A stretch of 27,853 nt of DNA from Nitrospirota bacterium (GTDB taxonomy: Bacteria > Nitrospirota > Thermodesulfovibrionia > Thermodesulfovibrionales > SM23-35), in the NCBI GenBank assembly GCA_016212245.1, contig JACRGU010000058.1, forward strand, positions 1-27,853. Reading direction: 5' to 3'. A program made the translations under genes and the position numbers. Every line of letters starts with the position of its first letter. Within the stretch, counting starts at the first letter, position 1. A model generated the notes under the pieces. The model was not told the DNA's origin and ran no database searches. It was given only the letters and a program-made list of their open reading frames with translations. Of the stretch, positions 8,560-17,118 are shown piece after piece.

Positions 8560-8588
8560 ATATTAACCTATGGGTAATTTCAAGTCAA
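8560..8588 (-). promoter_or_regulatory. Candidate dnaE promoter
   Basis: On the minus strand TTGACT (8588-8583) and TAATAT (8565-8560) are separated by exactly 17 bases. The -10 box ends only seven bases before the dnaE ATG, so transcription should begin at or next to the start codon. That agrees with the absence of a Shine-Dalgarno. Confidence 0.55.
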
Positions 8589-8624
8589 TGTAAACCTCAG
8601 CCACATTTTATCACTAGGTTACAG

Positions 8625-8685
8625 TATAATAGTCATCAGTCATTAGTTTGTTGCCCAGTGACTGTTGACCAATGACAAATGACTG
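8625..8685 (+). promoter_or_regulatory. -10 box and leader hairpin upstream of the spermidine-synthase-like gene
   Basis: A consensus TATAAT is at 8625-8630, but no good -35 is seen 16-18 bases upstream. The leader then contains CAGTCATT (8637-8644) and its exact complement AATGACTG (8678-8685), with related CAGTGACTG copies between them. This is a small repeat-like block of GTCA/TGAC units. The gene's ribosome site CAGGAGGG follows at about 8699-8706. Confidence 0.4.
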
Positions 8686-8715
8686 GAACTCAAAAAACTC
8701 AGGAGGGTTACAGGG

Positions 8716-10284
8716 ATGAATCTTATTATGGCATACATCATAACCTTTATAGCGAGCTTCTGTATCCTGGTGATAGAGATCGTCGCTGGTCGTATCCTTG
8801 CACCGTTTGTTGGTGTTTCTCTTTACACATGGACAAGTATTATAGGTGTTGTTCTAACTGGAATCAGTATAGGTGCATATTTAGGTGGAAGATTAGCAGA
8901 TAGATTCCCCAAGAGAAAGACCTTAGGATGGCTATTACTGTTGTCAGGGATAGCTGCGCTTTCAATTGCACCGGTTACAAATCTGATTGCATCACACACC
9001 TTTCCTGTGTCACTTATGTGGCGTATACTTCTTGTAACGACTATCATATTTTTTGTCCCGAGCTGTCTCCTCGGGATGATTTCACCTGTTGTTGTTAAGC
9101 TCGCAATCCAGAATTTAGACAGGGTGGGAAATGTTGTAGGGAAGATATATGCCTTCTCAACATTGGGTTCAATCCTGGGCACTTTTGCAGCAGGGTTCTT
9201 TCTTATCTTGTGGATGGGGACAAGGAATATCATATTAATGATGGGTGTGATATTAATCTTAACAGCAGTATTCCTGGGCTCATTATTCAAGGCAAAGCCC
9301 CGTAGTAAATACGGGGCTGCAATCGCATTCTTATTATTTCCCTCATTTCTTCTATTGGGCATATATGACTCAGCATTTAAACCACCTGTTACTTCTGATA
9401 CATATTTTTATAAGGAGAGTGATTATTACACAATAAAATTGAATAAATCATTGAGTTCAGATGGAGAAACGAGGCTTGAGGCCCTGGTACTGGATAATCT
9501 CATACACTCATATGTGAGCCTACAAAATCCACTCCACATCGAATATGAGTATGAAAGAATCTACGCTGAGGTTCTAAAATGGAGGTTTGAAAAGGATGCA
9601 GGATTCAGGAGCCTGACGATTGGAGGTGGAGGTTATACCTTTCCGAGGTATATGGAGGTTTTTTACCCGAATGCAGATATTGATGTTGTGGAGATAGACC
9701 CAGAGATAACGAGGGTTGTTTATAAATATCTGGGGCTGTCTCAGGATACGAGGATCCATTCGTATAATACCGATGGCCGCTGGTTTGTGATGAATTGTAA
9801 AGACAGATATGATGTTATCTTTACTGATGCATATAATGACCTTTCAATACCATACCATCTGACAACAAAGGAATTTGCCCGGCAGCTCAAGAATATTCTG
9901 AATCCGAATGGTATTTTATTGTCAAACATTATTGACAATTTTCAAAAGGGGGCCTTTCTGCCCTCATATATCAGGACATTAAGAGAGGTCTTCGGGGATA
10001 AGAATGTTCGGCTGATATCCGTAACCCCTGACTTTGAAGATACAGGAATAAGTACATTTATTGTAATTGCAGGCAATGGTAATCTAAATATCGAAGATTT
10101 CGAGTCGTATATAGAGGATAAGTTTGAGGGTGATGCCACATCAGCTGTAGTACCAGAAGATTTATTGGATGAATTCCTGAATAAGAGATACGCTGTTGTT
10201 CTAAGGGATGATTATGCACCTGTGGACAATCTCATCGCCCCTATCTTTGAAGAAAGTTTTGGTTATAACAGAAAGAATCGTTAG
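8716..10284 (+). CDS. Membrane protein fused to a spermidine-synthase-like domain
   Basis: A 522-residue two-part protein. The first 225 residues are six or seven membrane helices (for example FIASFCILVIEIVAGRILAP and ISIGAYLGGRLADRF, which has the Gly/Asp/Arg loop of MFS-type transporters). The second half is a soluble Rossmann-fold spermidine-synthase-like domain, with LTIGGGGYTFPRYMEVFYP near 299-317 and the acidic cofactor motif DVVEIDPEI near 323-331. These proteins are annotated as fused MFS/spermidine synthase; the aminopropyl-transfer activity is usually unproven. A clear CAGGAGGG ribosome site lies about nine bases before the ATG. A perfect palindrome (9296-9318) lies in the linker after the sixth helix. 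A kinase gene follows three bases after the stop, so the two are co-transcribed. Confidence 0.85.
   Translation: MNLIMAYIITFIASFCILVIEIVAGRILAPFVGVSLYTWTSIIGVVLTGISIGAYLGGRLADRFPKRKTLGWLLLLSGIAALSIAPVTNLIASHTFPVSLMWRILLVTTIIFFVPSCLLGMISPVVVKLAIQNLDRVGNVVGKIYAFSTLGSILGTFAAGFFLILWMGTRNIILMMGVILILTAVFLGSLFKAKPRSKYGAAIAFLLFPSFLLLGIYDSAFKPPVTSDTYFYKESDYYTIKLNKSLSSDGETRLEALVLDNLIHSYVSLQNPLHIEYEYERIYAEVLKWRFEKDAGFRSLTIGGGGYTFPRYMEVFYPNADIDVVEIDPEITRVVYKYLGLSQDTRIHSYNTDGRWFVMNCKDRYDVIFTDAYNDLSIPYHLTTKEFARQLKNILNPNGILLSNIIDNFQKGAFLPSYIRTLREVFGDKNVRLISVTPDFEDTGISTFIVIAGNGNLNIEDFESYIEDKFEGDATSAVVPEDLLDEFLNKRYAVVLRDDYAPVDNLIAPIFEESFGYNRKNR
9296..9318. repeat. Perfect 23-bp palindrome inside the spermidine-synthase-like gene
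   Basis: Nine-base arms AGCCCCGTA (9296-9304) and TACGGGGCT (9310-9318) surround the loop GTAAA. It encodes KPRSKYGA at about residues 194-201, a cytoplasmic-type basic loop between two membrane helices, and keeps the frame open. This is the third in-gene palindrome of the window, with a sequence different from the other two. Confidence 0.75.
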
Positions 10285-10287
10285 CTC

Positions 10288-10821
10288 ATGTCGGGCATTG
10301 CGATATGGATAACAGGGCTTCCAGGCAGTGGCAAGAGCACAGTTGCTGATGCATTCAAAAAGGCATACCCTGAATTCATTATCCTCAGGATGGACGAATT
10401 GAGAAAGGTCGTCACACCGGAGCCAACCTATTCTGATTCTGAGAGAGAAATAGTTTACAGGGCACTCGTCTATCTCGCAAAGACTATCACAGAACTCGGA
10501 CATAATGTAATCATTGATGCTACAGGGAATCTCAGGAGATGGCGTAAGCTCGCAAGACAACTTATACCCCAATATGCAGAGGTATATCTTAGATGTCCTA
10601 TTGAGTTATGCATGGAGAGGGAGAGACATAGGTTAGAGGCACATGAAGCACCAAAGGATATCTATAAAAAGGGTGCTGCAGGCTGGCCTGTGCCTGGCAT
10701 GGTAGTACCTTACGAAGAGCCATTAAACCCAGAACTTATAATTGATACCGGGAGAACATCAATTAGGGGTATACAGAGGAGGATTAAAAGGGTTATTGAT
10801 AAAATTCAGAGCCTTACCTGA
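10288..10821 (+). CDS. cysC: Adenylylsulfate-kinase-like protein
   Basis: A 177-residue P-loop kinase. The Walker A motif GLPGSGKST starts at residue 10, directly after the first strand IAIWIT. The order of later motifs follows APS kinase: RMDELRKVV, then VIIDATGNLRRWRKLAR (where APS kinases have a region binding the sulfate nucleotide), then VYLRCPIELCMERE, then a KGAAGWPVPGMVVPYEEP segment similar to the lid ending in PYE.P. APS kinase phosphorylates adenylylsulfate to PAPS. It could instead act on another small molecule, since this family is broad and no sulfate genes are nearby. It starts three bases after the previous stop and its end overlaps the convergent regulator gene by 16 bases. 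Symbol given as family name only. Confidence 0.7.
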   Translation: MSGIAIWITGLPGSGKSTVADAFKKAYPEFIILRMDELRKVVTPEPTYSDSEREIVYRALVYLAKTITELGHNVIIDATGNLRRWRKLARQLIPQYAEVYLRCPIELCMERERHRLEAHEAPKDIYKKGAAGWPVPGMVVPYEEPLNPELIIDTGRTSIRGIQRRIKRVIDKIQSLT

Positions 10822-11747
10822 GCAAGCCTTTCTTTACAAACATCCTCGGTCTTCTTTTCTATATCCTTCATTCTCGCCCCAACCTGGTTGCAGACCGCAG
10901 AAAGGAGGACCAGATGGCTATAGGTAAAGGCATTTCTCCTGTATGGATTGCTGAGGAGGATAAATCCAAGCACGTCGCTGTCATGGATAAATGGAGAAGC
11001 GATAAGGGAGCGTCCGGAATAAAATCTGCCTTCGAACTCAGGATTTCTGACTGTATCCTTAATTAGGAGCGGAGACCTGTTTTCCAACAGCCATATGGAG
11101 ATAGGGTCGTTTCTTTCTATAGCGTGCTCTTTACTCATATTCAATGAATGATGGATATCAAACTCGTCATTGAATTTATTCCAGATAGCAATAAGGCCCA
11201 TCTTAGCAGGTTCAATGTCATTCATCACCTGTCTAAAGACAACCCCTGTCAGCCCTTCTAAGTCCTTAGTCTCAGGTATCAGCCTCCCTATCTCATACAG
11301 GGTAGCAAGCTCTCTGTTAAGCGATTTTATCCTCGCTATGAGGATTGTTATTATGACCTGAAGTAGCCTGACACCACTTACAGGGTCTGCCTCTATGATA
11401 TTAAAGAGATCGCTATAGTCCATTTTCCAGAGGATGGAGTCTTCTCTTGTAATTACATCCGCTGTCCTGAATTCCTCGCCGAATACTGCCATCTCACCGA
11501 ATATATCTCCTTCTTCAAGTATGGCAAGTGTCTTGTATCTGTTAGATTCACGATTGATCACCTTCCTTACCTCTACCTCACCTGAACGCAATATATACAT
11601 CGTATTTGAGTAATCAGCTTCGCGGATTATATATTCTCCTTTGAGAAATCGCTCTTCCTTTAACAGTGATGATAGGGAGTGCAGTACTTCATCTTTAATG
11701 CCTGCAAATATAGGGATGCTTCTGAGAACCTCTAAATTATCTTCCAT
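10806..11747 (-). CDS. Cyclic-nucleotide-binding plus GAF domain protein
   Basis: The N-terminal half (about residues 9-125) is a CRP-like cyclic-nucleotide-binding domain: FAGIKDEVLHSLSSLLKEER, then MYILRSGEVEV, then the phosphate-binding-cassette region FGEMAVFGEEFRTADV at 83-98. The second half (about 150-310) looks like a GAF domain. No DNA-binding helix-turn-helix, GGDEF or EAL motif is seen, so it is probably a ligand-sensing adaptor rather than a transcription factor. I use ATG 11747, which has GAAGG seven bases upstream and overlaps pilT by 11 bases. A TTG at 11780 would extend it by 11 residues into pilT and is less likely. It is the last gene of the twitching-ATPase operon, which suggests that it links a second messenger to pilus retraction. 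Confidence 0.8.
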   Translation of the reverse strand: MEDNLEVLRSIPIFAGIKDEVLHSLSSLLKEERFLKGEYIIREADYSNTMYILRSGEVEVRKVINRESNRYKTLAILEEGDIFGEMAVFGEEFRTADVITREDSILWKMDYSDLFNIIEADPVSGVRLLQVIITILIARIKSLNRELATLYEIGRLIPETKDLEGLTGVVFRQVMNDIEPAKMGLIAIWNKFNDEFDIHHSLNMSKEHAIERNDPISIWLLENRSPLLIKDTVRNPEFEGRFYSGRSLIASPFIHDSDVLGFILLSNPYRRNAFTYSHLVLLSAVCNQVGARMKDIEKKTEDVCKERLAQVRL

Positions 11748-12882
11748 ATTTGCCTTCGATGCCTGATGGTCTCTGGCCAATGGGTGAGGGTTTTTGTGCA
11801 GGTTGCGCCTCTGCTGCTGGCATCTGTGTCTGGAACAGTATCCTTAAGTCATTCGGGTTATTACTCACACTCAGGGCATCTTCCTTTGTAATGGCACCCT
11901 CCTTAACAAGCTGGAAAAGATGCTGGTTCATTGTCTGCATCTTATAGAGAGAGGCTGAGTCAGAGATTGCCTTGTCTATCGCACCTGTCTTTCCTTCCTC
12001 TATCATCTTCCTGATTGTGGGTGTGTTAATCATCACCTCTATGACAGCCACCCTGCCTGACCCATCAGATTTTTTAATCAATCTCTGTGATACTGTTGAA
12101 CACAGTGTCATGGCAAGCTGCATCCTGACCTGATGTTGTTGCTCGGGGGGAAACGTGTCTATAATGCGGTCTATGGATTGTTTTGCATCGTTTGTATGAA
12201 GTGTGCTGAATACGAGATGGCCAGTCTCAGCAGCCGTCATTGCTATCGTGATGGCCTCAGGGTCTCTCATCTCACCAACGAGGATAACATCAGGGTCCTG
12301 TCTTAATGCCCTTTTCAATGCAGCAGAGAAGGAATGGGTATCAAATCCGATCTCACGCTGGTTTATTGTGCATTTCTTGTCTTTATGGACGAACTCAACA
12401 GGGTCCTCAATCGTGATGATGTGATGTGACCTGTTCTCATTAAGGTGGTCAATCATGGCAGCCAAGGTGGTTGACTTACCACTTCCTGTCGGCCCTGTGA
12501 CAAGGATGATTCCCTGATTTCTGAATACAAGGTCTTTAAGAACCTGTGGTAGACCGAGCTGGTCTACGGTTTTGATCTCAACAGGGATTACCCTGAAGAC
12601 AGCGCCGAGGTAACCCATCTGGTGAAATATGTTCCCCCTGAACCTCGCAAGGCCCTCAACAAGATATGAAAAATCAAGCTCACGCTCATCCTCGAGCTTT
12701 TTTATCTGAATATCTGTGAGCATTGAAAGTAGAAGCTCCTTCATATTTTCCTTGCCTATTACAGGGTATTCTGTCGGGATGAGTTCGCCTTTTATCCTCA
12801 TGAGCGGTGGCCGGCCGACCTTGAGATGAAGGTCAGAGCCTCCCCCCTCTACAAGTGCCCTTAGATATTCATCTATCTTCAT
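11737..12882 (-). CDS. pilT: PilT-family retraction ATPase (second copy)
   Basis: A 381-residue hexameric secretion ATPase. The N-terminal PAS-like domain includes GGGSDLHLKVGRPP. Walker A GPTGSGKST is at 130-138, the Asp box IITIEDPVEFVH at 156-167, Walker B DVILVGEMRD at 198-207, and the His box HLVFSTLHT at 222-230. These, with the family-typical MTAAETGH and QRL segments, mark PilT/PilU, which powers depolymerisation of type IV pili at the inner membrane. The Pro/Gln-rich C-terminal tail (about 350-381) is variable. The start overlaps the upstream paralogue by four bases, and the stop overlaps the cyclic-nucleotide-binding gene. One of the pair may play the PilU role, but I cannot tell which. 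Confidence 0.93.
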   Translation of the reverse strand: MKIDEYLRALVEGGGSDLHLKVGRPPLMRIKGELIPTEYPVIGKENMKELLLSMLTDIQIKKLEDERELDFSYLVEGLARFRGNIFHQMGYLGAVFRVIPVEIKTVDQLGLPQVLKDLVFRNQGIILVTGPTGSGKSTTLAAMIDHLNENRSHHIITIEDPVEFVHKDKKCTINQREIGFDTHSFSAALKRALRQDPDVILVGEMRDPEAITIAMTAAETGHLVFSTLHTNDAKQSIDRIIDTFPPEQQHQVRMQLAMTLCSTVSQRLIKKSDGSGRVAVIEVMINTPTIRKMIEEGKTGAIDKAISDSASLYKMQTMNQHLFQLVKEGAITKEDALSVSNNPNDLRILFQTQMPAAEAQPAQKPSPIGQRPSGIEGKYGR

Positions 12883-13979
12883 AGTCTTCTTACCCCCATT
12901 GCTGGCTGAGGCTGTGGCCCTAAGACCCCTACCTTGTTCCTCACTGCATCAGGGTTATTAGCTTTGGATACCGCTTCCTCGATGGTAAGAAGTCGTTCTT
13001 TTACAAGTTCAGCTAATGAGGTTTCGAGGGTGCACATGCCAAACTTTGCACCTGTCTCGATGGCACTATAAATCTGGTGTGTCTTACCCTCACGTATAAG
13101 ATTCGCGATTGCAGGAGTAACTATCATTACCTCTCTTGCAGCTACCCTTCCTTTGCCATCTGCCTTTGGTAGGAGCTGCTGACAGACTACTGCCCTGAGG
13201 GTAGCACCGAGCTGGACACGTATCTGCTGCTGCTGGTGGGGTGGAAAGACATCTATAATTCTGTCAACAGTCTGGGGTGCATCCTGTGTGTGTAGTGTTC
13301 CGAATACTAAATGACCGGTCTCAGCAGCAGTTAGTGCAAGGGAGATTGTTTCAAGATCCCTCATCTCACCTACAAGTATCACATCAGGATCCTGCCTGAG
13401 GGCGTGTTTCAATGCATCTAAAAATGAGCGGGTCTGTGAACCTACCTCTCTCTGTCTTACAACACAGTTTTTCATCTCATAAACAAACTCAATAGGGTCC
13501 TCTACAGTAAGGATATGTTCCTTTCTCTCAGCATTTATAATATCAATGAGGGATGCGAGTGTGGTAGATTTCCCTGAGCCGGTTGGCCCGGTTATGAGGA
13601 CAAGACCCCTTGCAAGTTGTGTGAGGGAGAGTATAGCATCAGAAAGTCTCAAATCCTTCGGTGTTGGAATCTTTGAAGAGATCAACCTCAGTACTGCACT
13701 AACACCATTCTTCTCGAGTAGGACATTCACCCTGAAACGGCTGAGGCCAGGGATGCTGTACGATGAATCAAGTTCGAGTTTTTCCTCGAATCTTGCAATC
13801 TGGTCTTCGTATAGCATACTGTATATAAGTGCCTTTGTGTCTTCTGCTGTAAGCTCAGGGAAGCCTGGCAGGGACTCCATATGCCCGCGCACCCTTAGCA
13901 TCGGCGGCCTTCCAACAATTATATGAATATCAGAGGCATTATTTTCTACTGCAGCCCTGAGGATATCTATCATTTCCAT
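12879..13979 (-). CDS. pilT: PilT-family retraction ATPase (first copy)
   Basis: A 366-residue paralogue of the next gene. It has NNASDIHIIVGRPP near the N terminus, Walker A GPTGSGKST at 131-139, the Asp box ILTVEDPIEFVYE, Walker B DVILVGEMRD, and the His box HLVFGTLHTQDAPQ. Where the second copy has STLHT, this one has GTLHT. AGGAGG lies about eight bases before the ATG, and a candidate promoter lies in the 107-base gap upstream. As first gene of the three-gene operon it sets expression of both ATPases and the cyclic-nucleotide-binding protein. No pilB, pilC or pilin gene is in the window. Confidence 0.93.
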   Translation of the reverse strand: MEMIDILRAAVENNASDIHIIVGRPPMLRVRGHMESLPGFPELTAEDTKALIYSMLYEDQIARFEEKLELDSSYSIPGLSRFRVNVLLEKNGVSAVLRLISSKIPTPKDLRLSDAILSLTQLARGLVLITGPTGSGKSTTLASLIDIINAERKEHILTVEDPIEFVYEMKNCVVRQREVGSQTRSFLDALKHALRQDPDVILVGEMRDLETISLALTAAETGHLVFGTLHTQDAPQTVDRIIDVFPPHQQQQIRVQLGATLRAVVCQQLLPKADGKGRVAAREVMIVTPAIANLIREGKTHQIYSAIETGAKFGMCTLETSLAELVKERLLTIEEAVSKANNPDAVRNKVGVLGPQPQPAMGVRRL

Positions 13980-13998
13980 GGTCTTAACCTCCTATTCT

Positions 13999-14027
13999 TT
14001 TTTACACCTATATAAGAATTTTGTCAA
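13999..14027 (-). promoter_or_regulatory. Candidate promoter of the pilT operon
   Basis: On the minus strand a perfect TTGACA (14027-14022) is followed, after 17 bases, by TAAAAA (14004-13999), four of six matches to a -10 box. The ATG is at 13979 with AGGAGG between. The -10 is weak, so the exact box is uncertain. Confidence 0.4.
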
Positions 14028-14086
14028 GCTTGCCACTCTTTCTGGTTAGGACATCAGCTTCAAAGAAATGGGCAAACAATAAATTA

Positions 14087-15514
14087 TTAAAACCTTGATA
14101 TTGCTGCTCGGGCAAGCTCTACGAGGACTGATGGGAATACGCCTATCACAAGTGTAGCTACTACTGTTACTGTGAGGGCAAGGCCTATTGCAGGGGATGT
14201 GGAAAGGCTGACCTCTACCTTCGGCTCTCTCATATACATATACATGACAATCCTCAGATAAAAGTATGCAGATATTACGCTAAAGATTACGGCTATAACA
14301 ACAAGCCATGTGTAACCAGCATTGATTGCGCTCATAAATACATATAACTTACCAATAAATCCTGCTGTAGGTGGAATGCCTGTAAGGGAAAACATGAATA
14401 TGAGCATGAGTGCTGCTGATAGCGGATGGGTCTTTGCAAGACCTTCATAGTCAGTTATATCCTCACCCTTAAATCCTTCACTCCTGAGCAGGATTACAAT
14501 TCCGAAGGCACCAATATTCATAAATGCATATATCAGCATATAGTTCATCATACTGGCAAGCCCTTCATTATTCGCAGCAATAACACCGAGGAGGGCGTAT
14601 CCAGCATGGGCGATGGATGAATAGGCGAGCATCCTTTTAATGTTTGTCTGGGCTATGGCAACAACATTACCAATGCACATCGAAAGTATAGCCAATGGTA
14701 TAAGTACCACCGACCATTCAACATGTATAGCCCCAAAGGCAGTCATGAAAACCCTTCCAAGGACTGCAAAACCAGCAGCCTTTGGACCAACTGACATAAA
14801 TGCTGTTATGGTTGTTGGTGCTCCCTCATATGCATCAGGCGCCCACATATGAAAAGGCACAGCAGCAATCTTAAAACCAAATGCAACAGCAAAGAGTATC
14901 ATGGAGAGTAATAGCGTTTTGTTACCTTCAAGTCCGTTTTTGCTTATATAAGTTGCTATAGCCTTTAAATCCGTGGTCCCTGTAAGTCCATAAATCATTG
15001 ACATACCGTAAAGAAGGAATGCTGAGGAAAATGCACCGAGTAAGAAATACTTCAGTGCAGCCTCGTTTGATTTAACATTATGTCTTATAAACCCTGCAAG
15101 CACATAAGTGCTGAGCGCCATCAGTTCAAGGCCAAGATAAAGGACTATAAGGTCTCCTGCCGAGGCCATAATCATCATCCCCAGTGTAGAAAAAAGGATA
15201 AGGCCGTAATATTCGCCAAAGTTTATATTCTCCACAACTATGTATCTGACCGATATCAAAATAGTAAGGATTACATTCACTAAGAATATAAGCTTAAAGA
15301 ATGTGCTGTAACCATCTGAAACAAACATGCCTCCGAATGTAGTGCCAGCAGAACCAATCAGGGTATATGCAACTCCAGCAACACTGACAATGCTCAGGAA
15401 TGCAATCGTCTCCTTCCTCTTTATAACAAGGTCTGCCATTAAGAGAATAAGGGCAAGGACAGTCAAAAGAATCTCCGGAATTACTGGATTAAGGTCAGGC
15501 ATTACAAGTTGCAT
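14087..15514 (-). CDS. nuoN: Complex I subunit N
   Basis: A 475-residue membrane protein with about 14 hydrophobic helices, one of the three antiporter-like proton-pumping subunits. Family signatures include YLGLELMALSTYVLAGF, the broken-helix region AAVPFHMWAPDAYEGAPT with the Lys/His-lined channel, and LTGIPPTAGFIGKLYVF. The reading frame is complete and of normal length. It is the last gene of the nuo operon, 50 bases after nuoM, with an A-rich spacer between. A 107-base gap separates it from the pilT operon on the same strand, and no terminator hairpin is obvious there. Confidence 0.96.
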   Translation of the reverse strand: MQLVMPDLNPVIPEILLTVLALILLMADLVIKRKETIAFLSIVSVAGVAYTLIGSAGTTFGGMFVSDGYSTFFKLIFLVNVILTILISVRYIVVENINFGEYYGLILFSTLGMMIMASAGDLIVLYLGLELMALSTYVLAGFIRHNVKSNEAALKYFLLGAFSSAFLLYGMSMIYGLTGTTDLKAIATYISKNGLEGNKTLLLSMILFAVAFGFKIAAVPFHMWAPDAYEGAPTTITAFMSVGPKAAGFAVLGRVFMTAFGAIHVEWSVVLIPLAILSMCIGNVVAIAQTNIKRMLAYSSIAHAGYALLGVIAANNEGLASMMNYMLIYAFMNIGAFGIVILLRSEGFKGEDITDYEGLAKTHPLSAALMLIFMFSLTGIPPTAGFIGKLYVFMSAINAGYTWLVVIAVIFSVISAYFYLRIVMYMYMREPKVEVSLSTSPAIGLALTVTVVATLVIGVFPSVLVELARAAISRF

Positions 15515-15564
15515 CGAAAACCCTCTATTTTATACATATTCCCAATTTCTTAACTTTTTGTTTT

Positions 15565-17103
15565 TCATTTTAGAGTCTCCACAACAGCCTTCGCTATGTT
15601 TATCCCCTCCATACCACTGCCATTAACCCTCTCGAGGAGATGCTGGACTGATGGGTGCATGAAGTCAAGGAATGGTACTGGATAAACACCTATCCATAAC
15701 ACGAGGATAACGAGAGGTGCTAGCGCTATTATTTCCCTCGTATCCATGTCAGGAAGACCAACAACCTTTTCGTGCACTTTCATAAAGAACATTCTCTGAT
15801 AAAGCCAGAGCATATATCCAGCTCCTATAATTACTCCTGTTGCTGCAAGAACACCTACCCATTTATTCGCAGTAAACCCACCAAGGATTGTAAGGAATTC
15901 ACCAATGAATCCATTTGTCCCTGGAAGTCCTATTGCTGAAAGCGTGAATACCATGAAGAAGGCTGCATAAACAGGCATGGGTGTTGAAAGCCCACCATGA
16001 TCTGCAATCTGCCTCGAATGTGTCCTGTCATATATTATCCCTACGCACATGAAGAGTGCACCTGTCACAATCCCATGGTTGATCATCTGTAAGATTCCAC
16101 CTTCTATTCCTTGGCTGTTAAGGGCAAAAATGCCCATTGTAATGAAACCCATATGGCTTACAGAGCTATATGCAATAAGCCTCTTTAAATCTTTCTGGGC
16201 AAGGCATACGATTCCAGCATATATAATTGCTATCACTGAAAGGGTCAGCATCGCAGGGGTCATAGCCTTTGAAGCCTCGGGAAATAAAGGGATGGAGAAT
16301 CTCAGGAAACCGTATGCACCCATCTTGATGAGTATAGCCGCAAGGATGACACTACCTGCTGTAGGAGCTTCTGTATGTGCATCTGGAAGCCATGTATGAA
16401 CAGGAAACATAGGAACCTTAACTGCAAATGCTGCAAAGAATGCCCAGAAAAGCCAGAGCTGTATTGTGTAAGGGTATGTCTTTGTCATTAATTCGAGGAT
16501 ATCAAATGTCTTGCCTCCATAGAAGTAAAGGAATATTATCCCGACAAGCATTAGGACACTGCCAATGAGTGTATAGAGAATGAACTTTATTGTTGCATAA
16601 ATCCTGTTTGGCCCTCCCCAGACCCCTATAATGAGATACATGGGTATGAGCATCGCCTCCCAGAAGAGGTAGAAGAGGAAAAAGTCGAGGGAACAGAAAA
16701 CGCCTGCGATTGCCCCACATGTCAGAAGGATTGCTATATAGAACTCCTTTACCTTTATCTTTATAGAATTCCATGATATAAGGACACAGAGGATCGCTGA
16801 GAGGGTGGTAAGAAGGACAAGAAGGATGCTTATACCATCAACACCCAAATAATATTTTATGTTCCAGGCCGGAATCCAATCATGTCTCTCGACAAACTGC
16901 ATCTTGTATGTTGACTTATCAAAGTTTGTAAATAAAGGTATTGAAAGGATAAATGTTACGATAGTTACTGTCAGGGCAACCCATTTTATAAGTGACTCCC
17001 TGGATCTACTAATAAGAAGGAGCAGCAGGGCACCAAAAACAGGCAGAAATATAATAGTGCTGAGAATCGGATAATTTAAATTATTCATTATTACCTGTTC
17101 CAT
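15565..17103 (-). CDS. nuoM: Complex I subunit M
   Basis: A 512-residue antiporter-like membrane subunit, complete. Key segments are LFYLFWEAMLIPMYLIIGVW (conserved Glu of the channel), FPVHTWLPDAHTEAPTAGSV, and LPGTNGFIGEFLTILG. It translocates protons in the membrane arm beside NuoL and NuoN. Two Met codons could begin it, at 17103 and at 17088; the first has a weak purine-rich site. It lies 15 bases after nuoL. Confidence 0.97.
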   Translation of the reverse strand: MEQVIMNNLNYPILSTIIFLPVFGALLLLLISRSRESLIKWVALTVTIVTFILSIPLFTNFDKSTYKMQFVERHDWIPAWNIKYYLGVDGISILLVLLTTLSAILCVLISWNSIKIKVKEFYIAILLTCGAIAGVFCSLDFFLFYLFWEAMLIPMYLIIGVWGGPNRIYATIKFILYTLIGSVLMLVGIIFLYFYGGKTFDILELMTKTYPYTIQLWLFWAFFAAFAVKVPMFPVHTWLPDAHTEAPTAGSVILAAILIKMGAYGFLRFSIPLFPEASKAMTPAMLTLSVIAIIYAGIVCLAQKDLKRLIAYSSVSHMGFITMGIFALNSQGIEGGILQMINHGIVTGALFMCVGIIYDRTHSRQIADHGGLSTPMPVYAAFFMVFTLSAIGLPGTNGFIGEFLTILGGFTANKWVGVLAATGVIIGAGYMLWLYQRMFFMKVHEKVVGLPDMDTREIIALAPLVILVLWIGVYPVPFLDFMHPSVQHLLERVNGSGMEGINIAKAVVETLK

Positions 17104-17118
17104 CGTTCTCTCATCCTG

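Noticed and set aside
8823..9362. 179-residue frame on the minus strand
   Set aside because: It lies opposite the membrane half of the spermidine-synthase-like gene and reads as an antisense shadow.
10201..10572. 123-residue frame on the minus strand
   Set aside because: It spans the end of one well-supported gene and the start of the next, and shows no recognisable family.
13980..14086. Sigma-54 promoter before pilT (TGGC...)
   Set aside because: The TGGC and the following GC-type element are too close together for a -24/-12 pair. A sigma-70 TTGACA fits better.
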